Positions 1 to 8,457 of a stretch of DNA of 64,000 nucleotides are shown here, in pieces. Position 1 is the first letter of the stretch; each line of letters opens with the position of its first letter. The stretch comes from JAGDZR01 sp049115695 (GTDB lineage Bacteria; Bacteroidota; Bacteroidia; Cytophagales; Cyclobacteriaceae): assembly GCA_049115695.1 (NCBI GenBank), contig JAGDZR010000011.1, positions 484,043 through 548,042 on the forward strand, in the 5' to 3' direction. Under the pieces are notes generated by a model. It ran no database searches and had not been told where the DNA came from. It saw only the letters and a program-made list of their open reading frames with translations. Made by a program: the position numbers and the translations under genes.

Positions 1-611
1 TACTTTCGTTTTGGCTCGGGCCCGGAAAAATCAAGTCTGGAGTATAACATTTTCGCAGACATTTCGATTAACTGGTTTTTACGACTATTCGCTGCGCGAA
101 CCATCAGACCATTTATGTTTTCATAAGGACTCACCAATGCGCAGCGGCTAAAAAAAATTTTCGATCGGGCTTTACTGAATCGACCATACATTAATCCTGT
201 TGCGAAAGCGAAACCAAGCAATCCAATCATGGCTTCAAAAGATGCCACAAGACCCGCAGTATTTCCAATTGGACTTATCCTTCCATAACCAACAGTTGTC
301 AAGGTTTGTGTTGAGAAAAAGAAACATTCCCAGAAAGCGTTTGAAGCAGAGGTATCTGACAGTTGATCCGAACCAATCATAAAGTAGATGGATGCGAACA
401 CAAAATTCACAAATGCATAGCTGCTTATCACAAATACAAAAAAACCGGTCCAGGATATGTTGATCAGCCAGTGATAAAGACTAAAAGTAGCAATACCACC
501 ACCAGATCGGATTACATTGAAGCGACCGTCTTTATTGATTAGTCGATCACTATTTTCAAATCCTTTAGACCCAAACCCTGTTTCCCGTATTCGACTTGCA
601 AGCTTAGCCAT
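1..611 (-). CDS. Inward-rectifier (KirBac-type) potassium channel, 3' end outside window
   Basis: Reading the minus strand from the ATG at 611 gives about 203 residues with no stop before the window edge, so the C-terminus is missing. The N-terminus has the slide-helix pattern of Kir channels (DGRFNVIR near residue 29). A first membrane helix follows at about residues 55-75, then a pore helix and the selectivity filter TLTTVGYGRISP, then a second membrane helix (IGLLGFAFATGLMYGRF). The start of the cytoplasmic Kir domain is visible. Known members conduct K+ gated by the cytoplasmic domain. The ATG directly abuts the stop of the yjbQ-like gene, so it is probably the last gene of the minus-strand run beginning at prfA. 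The family call is firm; ion specificity is inferred from TVGYG. Confidence 0.9.
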   Translation of the reverse strand, partial: MAKLASRIRETGFGSKGFENSDRLINKDGRFNVIRSGGGIATFSLYHWLINISWTGFFVFVISSYAFVNFVFASIYFMIGSDQLSDTSASNAFWECFFFSTQTLTTVGYGRISPIGNTAGLVASFEAMIGLLGFAFATGLMYGRFSKARSKIFFSRCALVSPYENINGLMVRAANSRKNQLIEMSAKMLYSRLDFSGPEPKRK

Positions 612-1028
612 CTATTCTCCAATTACTGTGATGATAATTTTCCTGCTTCCTCCATAATCACGGTGCTCTCCAAGATAAACACCTTGCCATGTGCCAAGTA
701 ATGCTCTTCCGTTTGAAAATGGAAATGAAACGGAACTGCCCATCAGCGAAGCTTTGATATGAGCGGGCATATCATCAGACCCTTCATACGTATGGCGATA
801 ATACGGTGCATTTTCGGGGACCAATACATTCATGTGACTTTCAAAATCCGATCGAACAGTGGGGTCGGCGTTTTCATTTATCGTCAGACTTGCTGAGGTG
901 TGTTTTATAAATACCTGTACAATGCCACTTTGAATATTGCTCTCATCAATTACTTCCAGCACTTTTGAAGTAATGAGATGAAAGCCTCTGCTGTATGGTT
1001 TTAGTGTAACCTCTTTTTGATAGACCAT
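612..1028 (-). CDS. YjbQ/UPF0047 family protein
   Basis: A 138-residue protein of the usual family length. It shows the family's conserved blocks: HTSASLTINENADP near residue 43, SDDMPAHIK near residue 84, and GTWQGVYLGEHRD near residue 112. These conserved His/Glu/Asp residues line a putative metal site. E. coli YjbQ has weak thiamine-phosphate synthase activity in genetic tests, but the physiological reaction is not settled. It lies between the ABM-domain gene (adjacent, no gap) and the Kir channel gene (adjacent, no gap), which implies co-transcription. The family is certain; the function is uncertain. Confidence 0.93.
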   Translation of the reverse strand: MVYQKEVTLKPYSRGFHLITSKVLEVIDESNIQSGIVQVFIKHTSASLTINENADPTVRSDFESHMNVLVPENAPYYRHTYEGSDDMPAHIKASLMGSSVSFPFSNGRALLGTWQGVYLGEHRDYGGSRKIIITVIGE

Positions 1029-1346
1029 TTATTTTTCCCAATGGTGATCCCGTTCAACCTTACAAACCCTGGTGCAAAACTGTTGGTACCATTTTTCAAT
1101 GCCTGCTTTTTGAGCAAGCTGGTGTTCCCCGACCATTTTCCATTTTTTAATGGATGTTTCAGAGTCCCAGTATGAAATGGTTATACCAATGCCATCACGA
1201 GCACTTTCATGCCCGAGGTAACCTGGCATGTTACTAGCCAACTCGACCATGCGATCGGCGGTTTCGTCATATCCATCTGTTTGTTCGGTTAAGAGATTTG
1301 TAAAAATCACCGCATAATACGGAGGTTCAGGTGTTTGTGCGATCAT
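1029..1346 (-). CDS. Antibiotic biosynthesis monooxygenase (ABM) domain protein
   Basis: A 105-residue single-domain protein resembling the dimeric ferredoxin-like ABM fold. Visible features are an opening beta strand (YYAVIFTNLL), a helix with MVELASNMPGYLGHES, and a strand then helix (ITISYWDSETSIKKWK). The pattern of a glycine-rich turn followed by YW..E....W...EH is typical of small ABM/heme-monooxygenase-like proteins. The final GEHQLAQKAG matches the C-terminal helix. The substrate cannot be told from sequence. It abuts yjbQ without a gap and follows the beta-helix lipoprotein gene by 11 bases, so it is likely in the same transcript. Confidence 0.8.
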   Translation of the reverse strand: MIAQTPEPPYYAVIFTNLLTEQTDGYDETADRMVELASNMPGYLGHESARDGIGITISYWDSETSIKKWKMVGEHQLAQKAGIEKWYQQFCTRVCKVERDHHWEK

Positions 1347-1357
1347 GGCGTTTCTCT

Positions 1358-2731
1358 TTAGTTGCTAATGTATTCATAAGCACCTAAATCTGGAATTCCA
1401 TCACGTAACTTTCCCCGTAAGTCGATTTCTAATCTTTTATTCAGCGAACGATCGATTGCTGGAGAAATCGAGTCAATTTCATATTGGAATGTAAATGGAT
1501 CAATAAATCGAGGGAAGTTATCTGCAATAGAAGTTTCATTGAATCCAATGTCAGTGGAGGCGGAAATGATGTTGTTAAAAACAAATGATGTACTTCCGTG
1601 TGCAAAGGCGATTGTATCCAACAACTCCTGACGGTTTTCTCCCCAAATAATGGAATTCGTCAAACTAACATGCAATTGGTCTGTCAAGATTGTCTCATTG
1701 GCCAACCAGTAAAAATCAGCGAATATGACACTTGGATTTTCTGAAATGAAGCTCCTGGGATAATTTGCAAACGTGCAATGATCATATTGATAACTACCAC
1801 CTGCCACATTGTAAATCAACGCCTCTCCAGCATCAAATATTAGACAGTTGGTTGCTCGAATGTCTGAGGTGAATCCGCGAATACCGGTTTTTGATGAATG
1901 TCTGATAATACTGTTAGTCAAGATCACTTCTGGAATTGTATCTGAATCAGGGGCCCCAACTGTTATCGCATGGGTAGCATTTTCCAAAACGGCATGATGA
2001 AATGTGCCTGTACCTCCTTCTAAAAAATAGACACCTTTCCACTGGCCTGGTGCCCTCAAATAATCTTCATCAAATCGGGAATTTCTGAATACAACTTGTT
2101 GATCTGCTTCACCAATCACATTCAGATGCCCAGCCACAAAGAGTATTGCTGATTGATCGAAGTAAAGTCTTGCTCCAGGTTCAATGGTAATTTCACAATC
2201 CGCCCCGATGAGCGTAGTATCGGTAAAAACATAGGGCCTTTCTGCTGTTAGCACCTGATCACAAAGCACTTCATATTTCCTAAAGTAGTTGGCGTCCTGA
2301 CCCCAAGCGATTAGTTTGACGTCAAATTGATTATTATTCCATTCAACAATAACAGAATCTTTAACGAGATATGGACTGTTTGTATTGAGCGGATCAATGG
2401 ACACGTTGATGAGGACAAGCATACTGTCACCGCCAAATAAAATCTCATCTTCGATGACTTTTCCCTCCTGTCCGTTTATTACTAGCGAGTAGGCTGAATT
2501 TTCGGCTTGTCCAAGTTTTATTCTGTCAAGTAGAACTGCGGATTCATTGAAATTATAGATGCGTAAGCGCCTTGTTATACTTGTTCGTTCTGAAAGCAAT
2601 GTGTCAAAAAGAACAGTGTCAGCACTAATTTGAAGCTTGAGGTTATGATCTCCACTGATGATTTCTTCGTCAGGGCTGCAAGCCATGCATAGCAAATATG
2701 CCAAAATTGGAAACCAGGGTTTATTGGCCAT
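1358..2731 (-). CDS. Parallel beta-helix lipoprotein of unknown function
   Basis: A 457-residue protein. Its N-terminus (MANKPWFPILAYLLCMACSP) is a lipoprotein-type signal with a somewhat imperfect lipobox before Cys18, so the mature protein probably sits in the outer or inner membrane leaflet. The first ~130 residues look like a beta-sandwich. From about residue 170 there are irregular short beta repeats (TLIGADCEITIEPGARLYF, FHHAVLENATHAI, TNSIIRHSSKTGI, TNCLIFDAGEAL) typical of a right-handed parallel beta-helix. The end PDLGAYEY is common at the end of Bacteroidota choice-of-anchor Q beta-helix proteins. No catalytic residues are recognised. It lies 27 bases downstream of prfA on the same strand. 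Confidence 0.75.
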   Translation of the reverse strand: MANKPWFPILAYLLCMACSPDEEIISGDHNLKLQISADTVLFDTLLSERTSITRRLRIYNFNESAVLLDRIKLGQAENSAYSLVINGQEGKVIEDEILFGGDSMLVLINVSIDPLNTNSPYLVKDSVIVEWNNNQFDVKLIAWGQDANYFRKYEVLCDQVLTAERPYVFTDTTLIGADCEITIEPGARLYFDQSAILFVAGHLNVIGEADQQVVFRNSRFDEDYLRAPGQWKGVYFLEGGTGTFHHAVLENATHAITVGAPDSDTIPEVILTNSIIRHSSKTGIRGFTSDIRATNCLIFDAGEALIYNVAGGSYQYDHCTFANYPRSFISENPSVIFADFYWLANETILTDQLHVSLTNSIIWGENRQELLDTIAFAHGSTSFVFNNIISASTDIGFNETSIADNFPRFIDPFTFQYEIDSISPAIDRSLNKRLEIDLRGKLRDGIPDLGAYEYISN

Positions 2732-2758
2732 CAGATGACTAACGAAAAGGAGAAGTAT

Positions 2759-3832
2759 TTATTCAGCTTCACCAGGGTTCATTTTTTCCATGTTTTCAGC
2801 GATTCGAAGTTTCTCAATAAAGTCACCGATATCACCATTCATGATCGAAGGCAAATTGTAGACAGTATGCCCAATCCGATGATCTGTCACTCGACCCTGA
2901 GGATAATTGTACGTTCTTATTTTATCTGATCGATCGCCACTTCCAACGAGGCTTTTTCTTTGGGAACTGATTTCGTCATTATGCTTTTTAAGCTCCTGTT
3001 CATAAAGTCGGGATCTCAAAACCTTCAATGCTTTGTCATAATTGGCATGCTGCGAACGACCATCCTGACACTCAACCACAATTCCAGTAGGATTGTGCGT
3101 CAACCTTACGGCCGATTCAGTTTTGTTGATGTGCTGTCCACCAGCACCCGAAGCTCTAAAAGTATCTTTCCGAATATCACCCATGTTTAAGTCAATATCC
3201 ACTTCCTCAGCCTCTGGCATTGCTGCCACTGTTGCGGCTGAAGTGTGAACCCGACCTTGAGATTCTGTAGCGGGGACTCGCTGTACACGGTGAACACCCG
3301 ATTCAAATTTCAGCTGACCATATACGTCTTCCCCTTCAACAGAAGCCATTATCTCTTTATATCCACCGGACGAACCTTCATTATAACTGATAATATTGAA
3401 CGACCATTTTCTGCTTTCAGCATATTGCTGATACATCCGAAAAAGATCGCCAGCGAAAATAGACGCCTCATCGCCACCGGTTCCGGCCCTTATTTCCAGG
3501 ATTATGTTTTTACTGTCGTTCGGGTCCTTTGGGATTAGCATTATTTTCAGTTCCTCTTCGAGAGACTGACTTTTTGGTGTTAGTTCATCGATTTCCATTT
3601 TGGCCATCTCTCTGAACTCTTCATCTTTTTCTGTTTGCAGCACTTCTTTTGCACTGTTCAGGTTATCCAAAGCGAGTTTATACTCATCGAACTTCTTAAC
3701 TATCTTTTCAAGGTCTTTGTACTCCTTGGTCAATTTGGCGTAGCTTTTCATGTCAGACATAGCGTCTGGTTGCACGATTAATTGACCCACTTCTTCAAAT
3801 CGATGCTTTATCGACTCTAGTTTCTCTATCAT
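2759..3832 (-). CDS. prfA: Peptide chain release factor 1
   Basis: A 357-residue protein, the expected length for RF1. It recognises UAA and UAG stop codons and triggers peptidyl-tRNA hydrolysis on the ribosome. The codon-recognition tripeptide is visible in RVQRVPATESQGRVHTSA (PAT, RF1 type rather than the SPF of RF2). The catalytic GGQ is in RASGAGGQHINKTESAVR. The C-terminal block SQRKSLVGSGDRSDKIRTYN is also typical. It is the first gene of the minus-strand run that reaches the Kir channel. A TAATTTTG element lies 21-28 bases upstream of the start. Confidence 0.98.
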   Translation of the reverse strand: MIEKLESIKHRFEEVGQLIVQPDAMSDMKSYAKLTKEYKDLEKIVKKFDEYKLALDNLNSAKEVLQTEKDEEFREMAKMEIDELTPKSQSLEEELKIMLIPKDPNDSKNIILEIRAGTGGDEASIFAGDLFRMYQQYAESRKWSFNIISYNEGSSGGYKEIMASVEGEDVYGQLKFESGVHRVQRVPATESQGRVHTSAATVAAMPEAEEVDIDLNMGDIRKDTFRASGAGGQHINKTESAVRLTHNPTGIVVECQDGRSQHANYDKALKVLRSRLYEQELKKHNDEISSQRKSLVGSGDRSDKIRTYNYPQGRVTDHRIGHTVYNLPSIMNGDIGDFIEKLRIAENMEKMNPGEAE

Positions 3833-3839
3833 CTCACCC

Positions 3840-3860
3840 TATATTTGAATCTCAAAATTA
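3840..3860. promoter_or_regulatory. Divergent Bacteroidota-type -7 elements between prfA and the DUF3365 gene
   Basis: Two exact matches to the Bacteroidota -7 consensus TAnnTTTG lie back to back between divergent genes. TATATTTG at 3840-3847 reads rightward toward the DUF3365 gene. TAATTTTG reads leftward from 3860 to 3853 toward prfA. I could not find convincing TTTG -33 partners at the right spacing for either, so this is a suggestion, not a mapped promoter. Confidence 0.4.
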
Positions 3861-3880
3861 CATCTTCCGTATTGATTATC

Positions 3881-4543
3881 ATGATACGTACTCCTTTTCA
3901 CTTCATTCTATCCTTTTTCGTATTCAGCTTTATTCAAGCCTGTGATCCGGGAAAGCCTATCGATAGAGAGGCTGTACAGCAGGCAATAGATAGCCGAGAG
4001 ATTAAAAAAGTCCCAAAAGTGGATATCATGAATAAAGGCATGGAGCTTGGCAATGCGATTACATCCGAAGTGCAAATGGCTTTGCAAAAGAATCTGATGG
4101 AGGCCATTCAAAATGAAGGCATTCCTTTTGCACTGGAATTTTGTAACGCAAATGCCACTAACATAGCACAGGAAATTGCAGATAGCATGGGAGTGAATGT
4201 GATCCGAGTCAGTGAAAAATTCAGGAACCCAAATGGAAAACCCGATTCACTAGAGAACCTAATACTGGCGTCTTACCAATATAATATTGAAGAACAATTA
4301 TCAATTGAGCCGGCCCTTGTTGAGGAAAACCCAAAGACTTTATTATATACTCAACCGATAATGATTTCCAGCGGGCTGTGTTTACAATGTCATGGTACGA
4401 TTGGTAAAGAACTTTCGGAAGAAAATCATCAGACGATTAGCGCACTTTACCCATCAGATTCGGCAATAGGATATAAAATTGGTGACCTAAGAGGCATGTG
4501 GGCAGTCCGAATTCCGATTAAATCTGTTATTGGGAAACTTTAG
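3881..4543 (+). CDS. DUF3365 (Tll0287-like) heme-binding lipoprotein
   Basis: I place the start at the ATG at 3881 because it opens a lipoprotein signal (MIRTPFHFILSFFVFSFIQAC); an in-frame TTG at 3845 would add 12 residues in front. The mature part carries one c-type heme motif, CLQCH, in the block SSGLCLQCHGTIGKEL. A Tll0287-like sensor/redox fold surrounds it: FALEFCNANA, VIRVSEKFRNPNG and GDLRGMWAVRIP are the usual family blocks. It is expected on the periplasmic side as a mono-heme electron-transfer or sensing protein. No cytochrome neighbour explains its partner. Its 3' end overlaps the convergent tag gene by 4 bases. Confidence 0.85.
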   Translation: MIRTPFHFILSFFVFSFIQACDPGKPIDREAVQQAIDSREIKKVPKVDIMNKGMELGNAITSEVQMALQKNLMEAIQNEGIPFALEFCNANATNIAQEIADSMGVNVIRVSEKFRNPNGKPDSLENLILASYQYNIEEQLSIEPALVEENPKTLLYTQPIMISSGLCLQCHGTIGKELSEENHQTISALYPSDSAIGYKIGDLRGMWAVRIPIKSVIGKL

Positions 4544-5115
4544 CTATTAACTAATTCGCGGTATTTCCAGCAGTCAGTAGTGTGATCGTTCACTAATCCC
4601 ACGGCTTGCATGTGTGCATAGATGATGGTACTTCCAACGAATTTGAAGCCGCGTTTTTTCAGATCTTTAGAAAGAGCATCTGAAACAGGAGTGGTGGCTG
4701 GTACGTCACTCATTTTTTGCCAATGACCATGGACGGTTTTATGATCCACAAAGCTCCATATATAGTTATCAAATGACCCAAATTCTTTTTGTACATCGAG
4801 AAAGCACTGGGCATTGGTGATTGCCGCCTTAATTTTTAATCTGTTGCGAATAATTTGGGGGTTGCTGACGAGCTCTTCAATTTTCTTTTCATCAAAAAGA
4901 GCGACTTCATTGACATCAAATTCCGCGAATGCATTTCGATATCCTTCTCTTTTTTTCAGCACAGTACTCCAACTCAAACCTGCCTGAGCACTTTCTAAAA
5001 TTAAAAATTCGAAATGCACTTTGTCGTCATGAGTAGGAACACCCCATTCCTCATCATGGTATTTGACATACTCGTCAAACATGTCTTCAGCCCATGCGCA
5101 TATTTTTTTCTTCAT
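4540..5115 (-). CDS. tag: DNA-3-methyladenine glycosylase I
   Basis: A 191-residue protein of the standard Tag length. It removes 3-methyladenine from alkylated DNA in base excision repair. Family signatures are visible: CAWAEDMFDEYVKYHDEEWG at the N-terminus (zinc-ligand Cys and His), FEFLILESAQAGLSW, the helix-hairpin region NRLKIKAAITNA, and the C-terminal zinc pair in YAHMQAVGLVNDHTTDC. It is transcribed divergently from the exported hypothetical gene at 5184 and overlaps the convergent DUF3365 gene by 4 bases. Confidence 0.96.
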   Translation of the reverse strand: MKKKICAWAEDMFDEYVKYHDEEWGVPTHDDKVHFEFLILESAQAGLSWSTVLKKREGYRNAFAEFDVNEVALFDEKKIEELVSNPQIIRNRLKIKAAITNAQCFLDVQKEFGSFDNYIWSFVDHKTVHGHWQKMSDVPATTPVSDALSKDLKKRGFKFVGSTIIYAHMQAVGLVNDHTTDCWKYRELVNS

Positions 5116-5183
5116 AGTCTATACTACAGTTTTTTTATTGAGGTTTTGAATAATAAGAAAATTTAGACGAAATCGCACTCACT

Positions 5184-6242
5184 ATGGTTCGAACATTCTC
5201 TTCGATGTTATTGCTATTAATCATGATCAATCCGGGAATCGCTCAGCGCATTGTTGAAATCGATTGGTTAAGGTATGAAGAAAGTTTTCCGTCAGGCATA
5301 TTATCTGATCGATCAATAGTTGTGATCAACGATCGGGTAAATCATCAAGATCAAGTTGACGCATCTCATCGCATGCTAACACAAATGGGAGTGGATCCTG
5401 TTATGTATTTAAAATATGAGGACCTAAAGGCCAACCATAGTGTGTTGCTCAAGTACCTAACAATTTTCAATGCCCGTGAAATAGAACACGTGATATTGAT
5501 CGATGAAAATAAAGGGAAAATAACTTTCGTCATTGCCAAGCCCAGTAGGGATTTATTAGTTGATGTTACAAAACCTGGCTGGAAGGCGGAAGGCTTTAGC
5601 TTACAGGAAGCACTTTATCTATTGGCTCTGCAGATTAAAAGAAGTCAGGTGGAAAGGACAAACTATTTGGTATCAGAAATACCAGAACAAGGAACGAACA
5701 TCACTTTGTTTAAAGGAAGGAACTACAAAACTTACCCAAGTCAACTTAAGCGATTTCCATTGGCAATCGAGCGATTTCAAAGAATAGTGATTGATGATTC
5801 GTCAAAAGTAGATGAGCGCATTTGGAAGAAAATAAGCGCATACAATCAACAGGTAGATAAACAAAATGAAAGGTTGGTTCAGATATTTTCACAATATCCA
5901 TACAAATACAAATTTGTTGACCATGGAGCCGAAGCAGACCTCTATCGTTTGGGTTATCAATATGTGTTGCGATCTATGCATGCTTCGGGGAGATCAATTA
6001 AGGACATGTTAAAGTATGATGACGATCAATCCGAGACCTGGTTTGTGACCAATATTCCAATGCCGGATGGAAAACGAACCTTTAGATCCATCCATTCAGA
6101 TGAAATGGTTTATAAGTTTTATTTGCAGCAAACAGTAGTTTTTGATGCCAATGTAGGACGATATTGGGATGCCGAGCGAGATTGGGAAACGGCATTAAAA
6201 AACTTCATCGGTCACATGATCCAACAGTTTACCAAACAGTAA
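5184..6242 (+). CDS. Exported protein of unknown function
   Basis: I do not recognise the family. The 352-residue product starts with a clear Sec signal peptide (MVRTFSSMLLLLIMINPGIAQ, probable cleavage after AQ). No further membrane segment is obvious. The mature protein is mixed alpha/beta and rather charged, with a possible coiled helix near residues 210-240 (KKISAYNQQVDKQNERLVQI) and the tail WETALKNFIGHMIQQFTKQ. It is followed after 3 bases by the N-acetyltransferase homologue, so the two are probably co-transcribed. It is divergent from tag. Confidence 0.75.
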   Translation: MVRTFSSMLLLLIMINPGIAQRIVEIDWLRYEESFPSGILSDRSIVVINDRVNHQDQVDASHRMLTQMGVDPVMYLKYEDLKANHSVLLKYLTIFNAREIEHVILIDENKGKITFVIAKPSRDLLVDVTKPGWKAEGFSLQEALYLLALQIKRSQVERTNYLVSEIPEQGTNITLFKGRNYKTYPSQLKRFPLAIERFQRIVIDDSSKVDERIWKKISAYNQQVDKQNERLVQIFSQYPYKYKFVDHGAEADLYRLGYQYVLRSMHASGRSIKDMLKYDDDQSETWFVTNIPMPDGKRTFRSIHSDEMVYKFYLQQTVVFDANVGRYWDAERDWETALKNFIGHMIQQFTKQ

Positions 6243-6245
6243 GAA

Positions 6246-7025
6246 ATGGATGTTGAAGAATATCTGCGAAAACTCAAACTCACAAATGCTTCACTGAGCG
6301 CTGAATTCTTGCGAAATATTCATAGGCAACACAAGTATCAAATACCTTTCGAAAACCTTGACATGCATTATCACAACCCGATAGTGCTTGACCATAATTT
6401 AATTTTTCAAAAAATCATTACAAAAAACAGAGGAGGTTACGGAATCGAACTCAATGCCATATTTTATCAATTCCTAAAGGAACTCGGGTTTGATGCGCGA
6501 TTGGTGGCGTGTTACAATTATGAGAAAGGAGGAGAATTTGGCCACTCACCCGAACACATTGCGGTTTTGGTTGAATTAGAAAACCAATTCTATTTGGCGG
6601 ATGTCGGCTTGGAAAATGGGTTCATTGATCCCAAACCTTTGAGTGAGCATTTGACTTTGCTTGATTACAACAAGTACTTTCGGTTTAGCATGCAGGATGA
6701 ATTTTGGGTTTTGGAGACATCTTCTGACGCATCTCACTTTCGCCCAATCTATCAATTTATGCAACTGGAAGTTCCGCTTGTCAGTTTTATTGATCTAAAT
6801 GACAAAATACAGCAAAACCCGCATGAGCATGGTCAGGGGGTTAAACGCATCATTAAAATGGGATTGTATTCAAGAATTGAATTGACTGATCAGTTCCTCA
6901 AGACACTTGCTAAAGGAGAAGAAAGTGATATTCAAATATCTAATGAGGATATGTTTCTTTCAAAACTGGAGCAACATTTCGGTATTAGTTATTGGGACCT
7001 TACTGGATTAACGCCGCAGACATAG
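6246..7025 (+). CDS. Arylamine N-acetyltransferase homologue lacking the catalytic cysteine
   Basis: A 259-residue protein with the arylamine N-acetyltransferase fold. It has the N-terminal helical domain (IPFENLDMHY), the active-site block NRGGYGIELNAIFYQFLKEL, HIAVLVE near residue 104 and YLADVGL near residue 117. In active enzymes the block reads RGGYCxExN, and that Cys with the following His and Asp forms the triad. Here the Cys position (residue 66, codon gga at 6441-6443) is glycine, while His104 and Asp119 remain. Normal acetyl transfer through a Cys thioester is therefore unlikely; it may be a pseudo-enzyme or have another activity. It ends in a 26-base overlap with the convergent gene at 7000-7854. 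Confidence 0.85.
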   Translation: MDVEEYLRKLKLTNASLSAEFLRNIHRQHKYQIPFENLDMHYHNPIVLDHNLIFQKIITKNRGGYGIELNAIFYQFLKELGFDARLVACYNYEKGGEFGHSPEHIAVLVELENQFYLADVGLENGFIDPKPLSEHLTLLDYNKYFRFSMQDEFWVLETSSDASHFRPIYQFMQLEVPLVSFIDLNDKIQQNPHEHGQGVKRIIKMGLYSRIELTDQFLKTLAKGEESDIQISNEDMFLSKLEQHFGISYWDLTGLTPQT

Positions 7026-7854
7026 CATTTATTGATCCTTGAAAGTAAGACATTAGATAGCTCTTTTGATTGGTCTCTTGCCATAATGTGGAAAGAGGCA
7101 GGACTGTACCGGTCCAGTCATCGCTTACCCATTTTGTTCCCGCAACTATTTTTTGTTTGGGTTCGGATTGTATGTGAGGCCAACTTGCCACATAAAAATA
7201 GGGTTCGACATTGTGTTCATCTCCCGGAAACATTCCCAGAGTTAGCGTAGTATTTGTAGCTTCTTCTCCTGTCTCTTTCAGTGTAATGGTCATGGCAATG
7301 TCAAAGTGATGAGGCCAGATCCGAATGTCAGAGCTGGATTCATACTTGTTCTTTAATTCAGAAAAGATAATCCAGGGGCTGTGATATAAACCTCCAAAAT
7401 CATGGCTTAGCTGAAGGTCGAATTTGTCAAATTTTTCTCCTTTTTGGAAAACTTCATCAGAGAGTTCATAAGGTAGGTTCATGGATAGTTCTGAATGGGT
7501 GAGTAGCAATGTGCCTATTTGCTCTTCCAGCCAGATCATCACCTGAGTGTAGGTTTGACCAGCTAGATCAAAACTTCCGATGGTGTTTACCTTTTCGTCA
7601 ACCAGGTACACTTTACAATCATCAAGACTAAAGGACGAACGAAAAGTTTTATTGGCCTTGACCCATTTGCCTGCCATACGCCATAGACCAGGCACCCACG
7701 AAAGCACTGCGTTTTGATCATCTTCAGATTTTGCAAGAAAGGTTCGACCTACAGCAGCCACATTTTGTATGGCCTGATGGTATTGGACTCTCAGAGACGA
7801 TAACTCGTCAAAGTCCATTTCTGAAAAATGGAACCATTCGTAGCGTTGACTCAT
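7000..7854 (-). CDS. DUF5996-like protein of unknown function
   Basis: A 284-residue soluble protein without signal peptide. The block DIRIWPHHFDIAMTITL and the following glycine-rich strand region (TLGMFPGDEHNVEPYFYVAS WP) resemble DUF5996 proteins; this is from memory and only moderately sure. No catalytic motif is recognised. It begins just downstream of a terminator that ends the TerB-like gene, so it probably has its own promoter or depends on read-through. Its 3' end overlaps the N-acetyltransferase homologue by 26 bases on the opposite strand. Confidence 0.65.
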   Translation of the reverse strand: MSQRYEWFHFSEMDFDELSSLRVQYHQAIQNVAAVGRTFLAKSEDDQNAVLSWVPGLWRMAGKWVKANKTFRSSFSLDDCKVYLVDEKVNTIGSFDLAGQTYTQVMIWLEEQIGTLLLTHSELSMNLPYELSDEVFQKGEKFDKFDLQLSHDFGGLYHSPWIIFSELKNKYESSSDIRIWPHHFDIAMTITLKETGEEATNTTLTLGMFPGDEHNVEPYFYVASWPHIQSEPKQKIVAGTKWVSDDWTGTVLPLSTLWQETNQKSYLMSYFQGSINAMSAALIQ

Positions 7855-7859
7855 ATAAA

Positions 7860-7883
7860 AAAAGGCCTCAGCAGAGGCCTTTT
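7860..7883 (-). terminator. Intrinsic terminator of the TerB-like gene
   Basis: A perfect 10-bp stem (AAAAGGCCTC with GAGGCCTTTT) and a 4-base loop lie 2 bases beyond the stop of the minus-strand gene at 7885-8280. On the minus strand the stem ends in a short T run, as expected for Rho-independent termination. Confidence 0.85.
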
Positions 7884-7884
7884 G

Positions 7885-8280
7885 TTAGGTATGATATTTT
7901 TTAACCGCTTTTTTCAGCGATTGGACATCTGCGGTTATACTGGGGTCAGAATATATTCGAGAAGATAGTGCTGAAACTACTTTCTTTTTGAAGCCAAGCT
8001 TTTCCGCAATGTCTTCACAATATTTTATTTCACTTAAGTACACCTGACTGTCAATTTTCATCAGCTGAATGATGTTGTACAGATAATCAAATTTTTCATC
8101 ATCTGACAGTGTGTTCAAATCAGGGATAGGAACTGGGTTTTCAACTATCTCTTTGATTTCTGCTTCACTCATGCCATTGGCTCTTCCGACCATTAGGATA
8201 TGAAGCTTTTCTTTTCCGTCAAAGTCACCATCAATTTTGGCGAGTTCGATAAGTGTACTTAGTTGAGATTTTATGCTCAT
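7885..8280 (-). CDS. TerB-like fold protein
   Basis: A 131-residue all-helical protein. The pattern LIELAKIDGDFDGKEKLHI followed by a second similar helix-turn unit (IIQLMKIDSQVYLSEIKYC) matches the TerB/DjlA-like helical fold, in which acidic residues at A.xDGxx can bind a metal. TerB proteins were named for tellurite resistance, but isolated copies such as this one are not evidence of that trait; no other ter genes are nearby. It is a single-gene unit with its own terminator. The fold call is moderately sure; the role is unknown. Confidence 0.7.
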   Translation of the reverse strand: MSIKSQLSTLIELAKIDGDFDGKEKLHILMVGRANGMSEAEIKEIVENPVPIPDLNTLSDDEKFDYLYNIIQLMKIDSQVYLSEIKYCEDIAEKLGFKKKVVSALSSRIYSDPSITADVQSLKKAVKKYHT

Positions 8281-8457
8281 GTTTCGTTATTCTGAAGTCT
8301 GCATCTAATATAACCATTAAGGGTCAATTTTTACAGTTCAGAATAAAAATCCTGAATAATTTATTGACCTATTACATAGTTAGCCTACTTTGTGACCAGG
8401 AGTAAACGTCACTACATGAATAGGAATTATTTGCATTGAAGAGGGAAGAATCGCGAG
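8281..8457. other. Intergenic stretch upstream of the TerB-like gene
   Basis: 177 bases between two minus-strand genes. No ORF, tRNA-like fold, clear TAnnTTTG element or strong hairpin was found here. Confidence 0.5.

Noticed and set aside
7885..8280. Tellurite-resistance cluster suggested by the TerB-like protein
   Set aside because: No other ter genes are nearby, and TerB-like folds occur alone in many unrelated settings.
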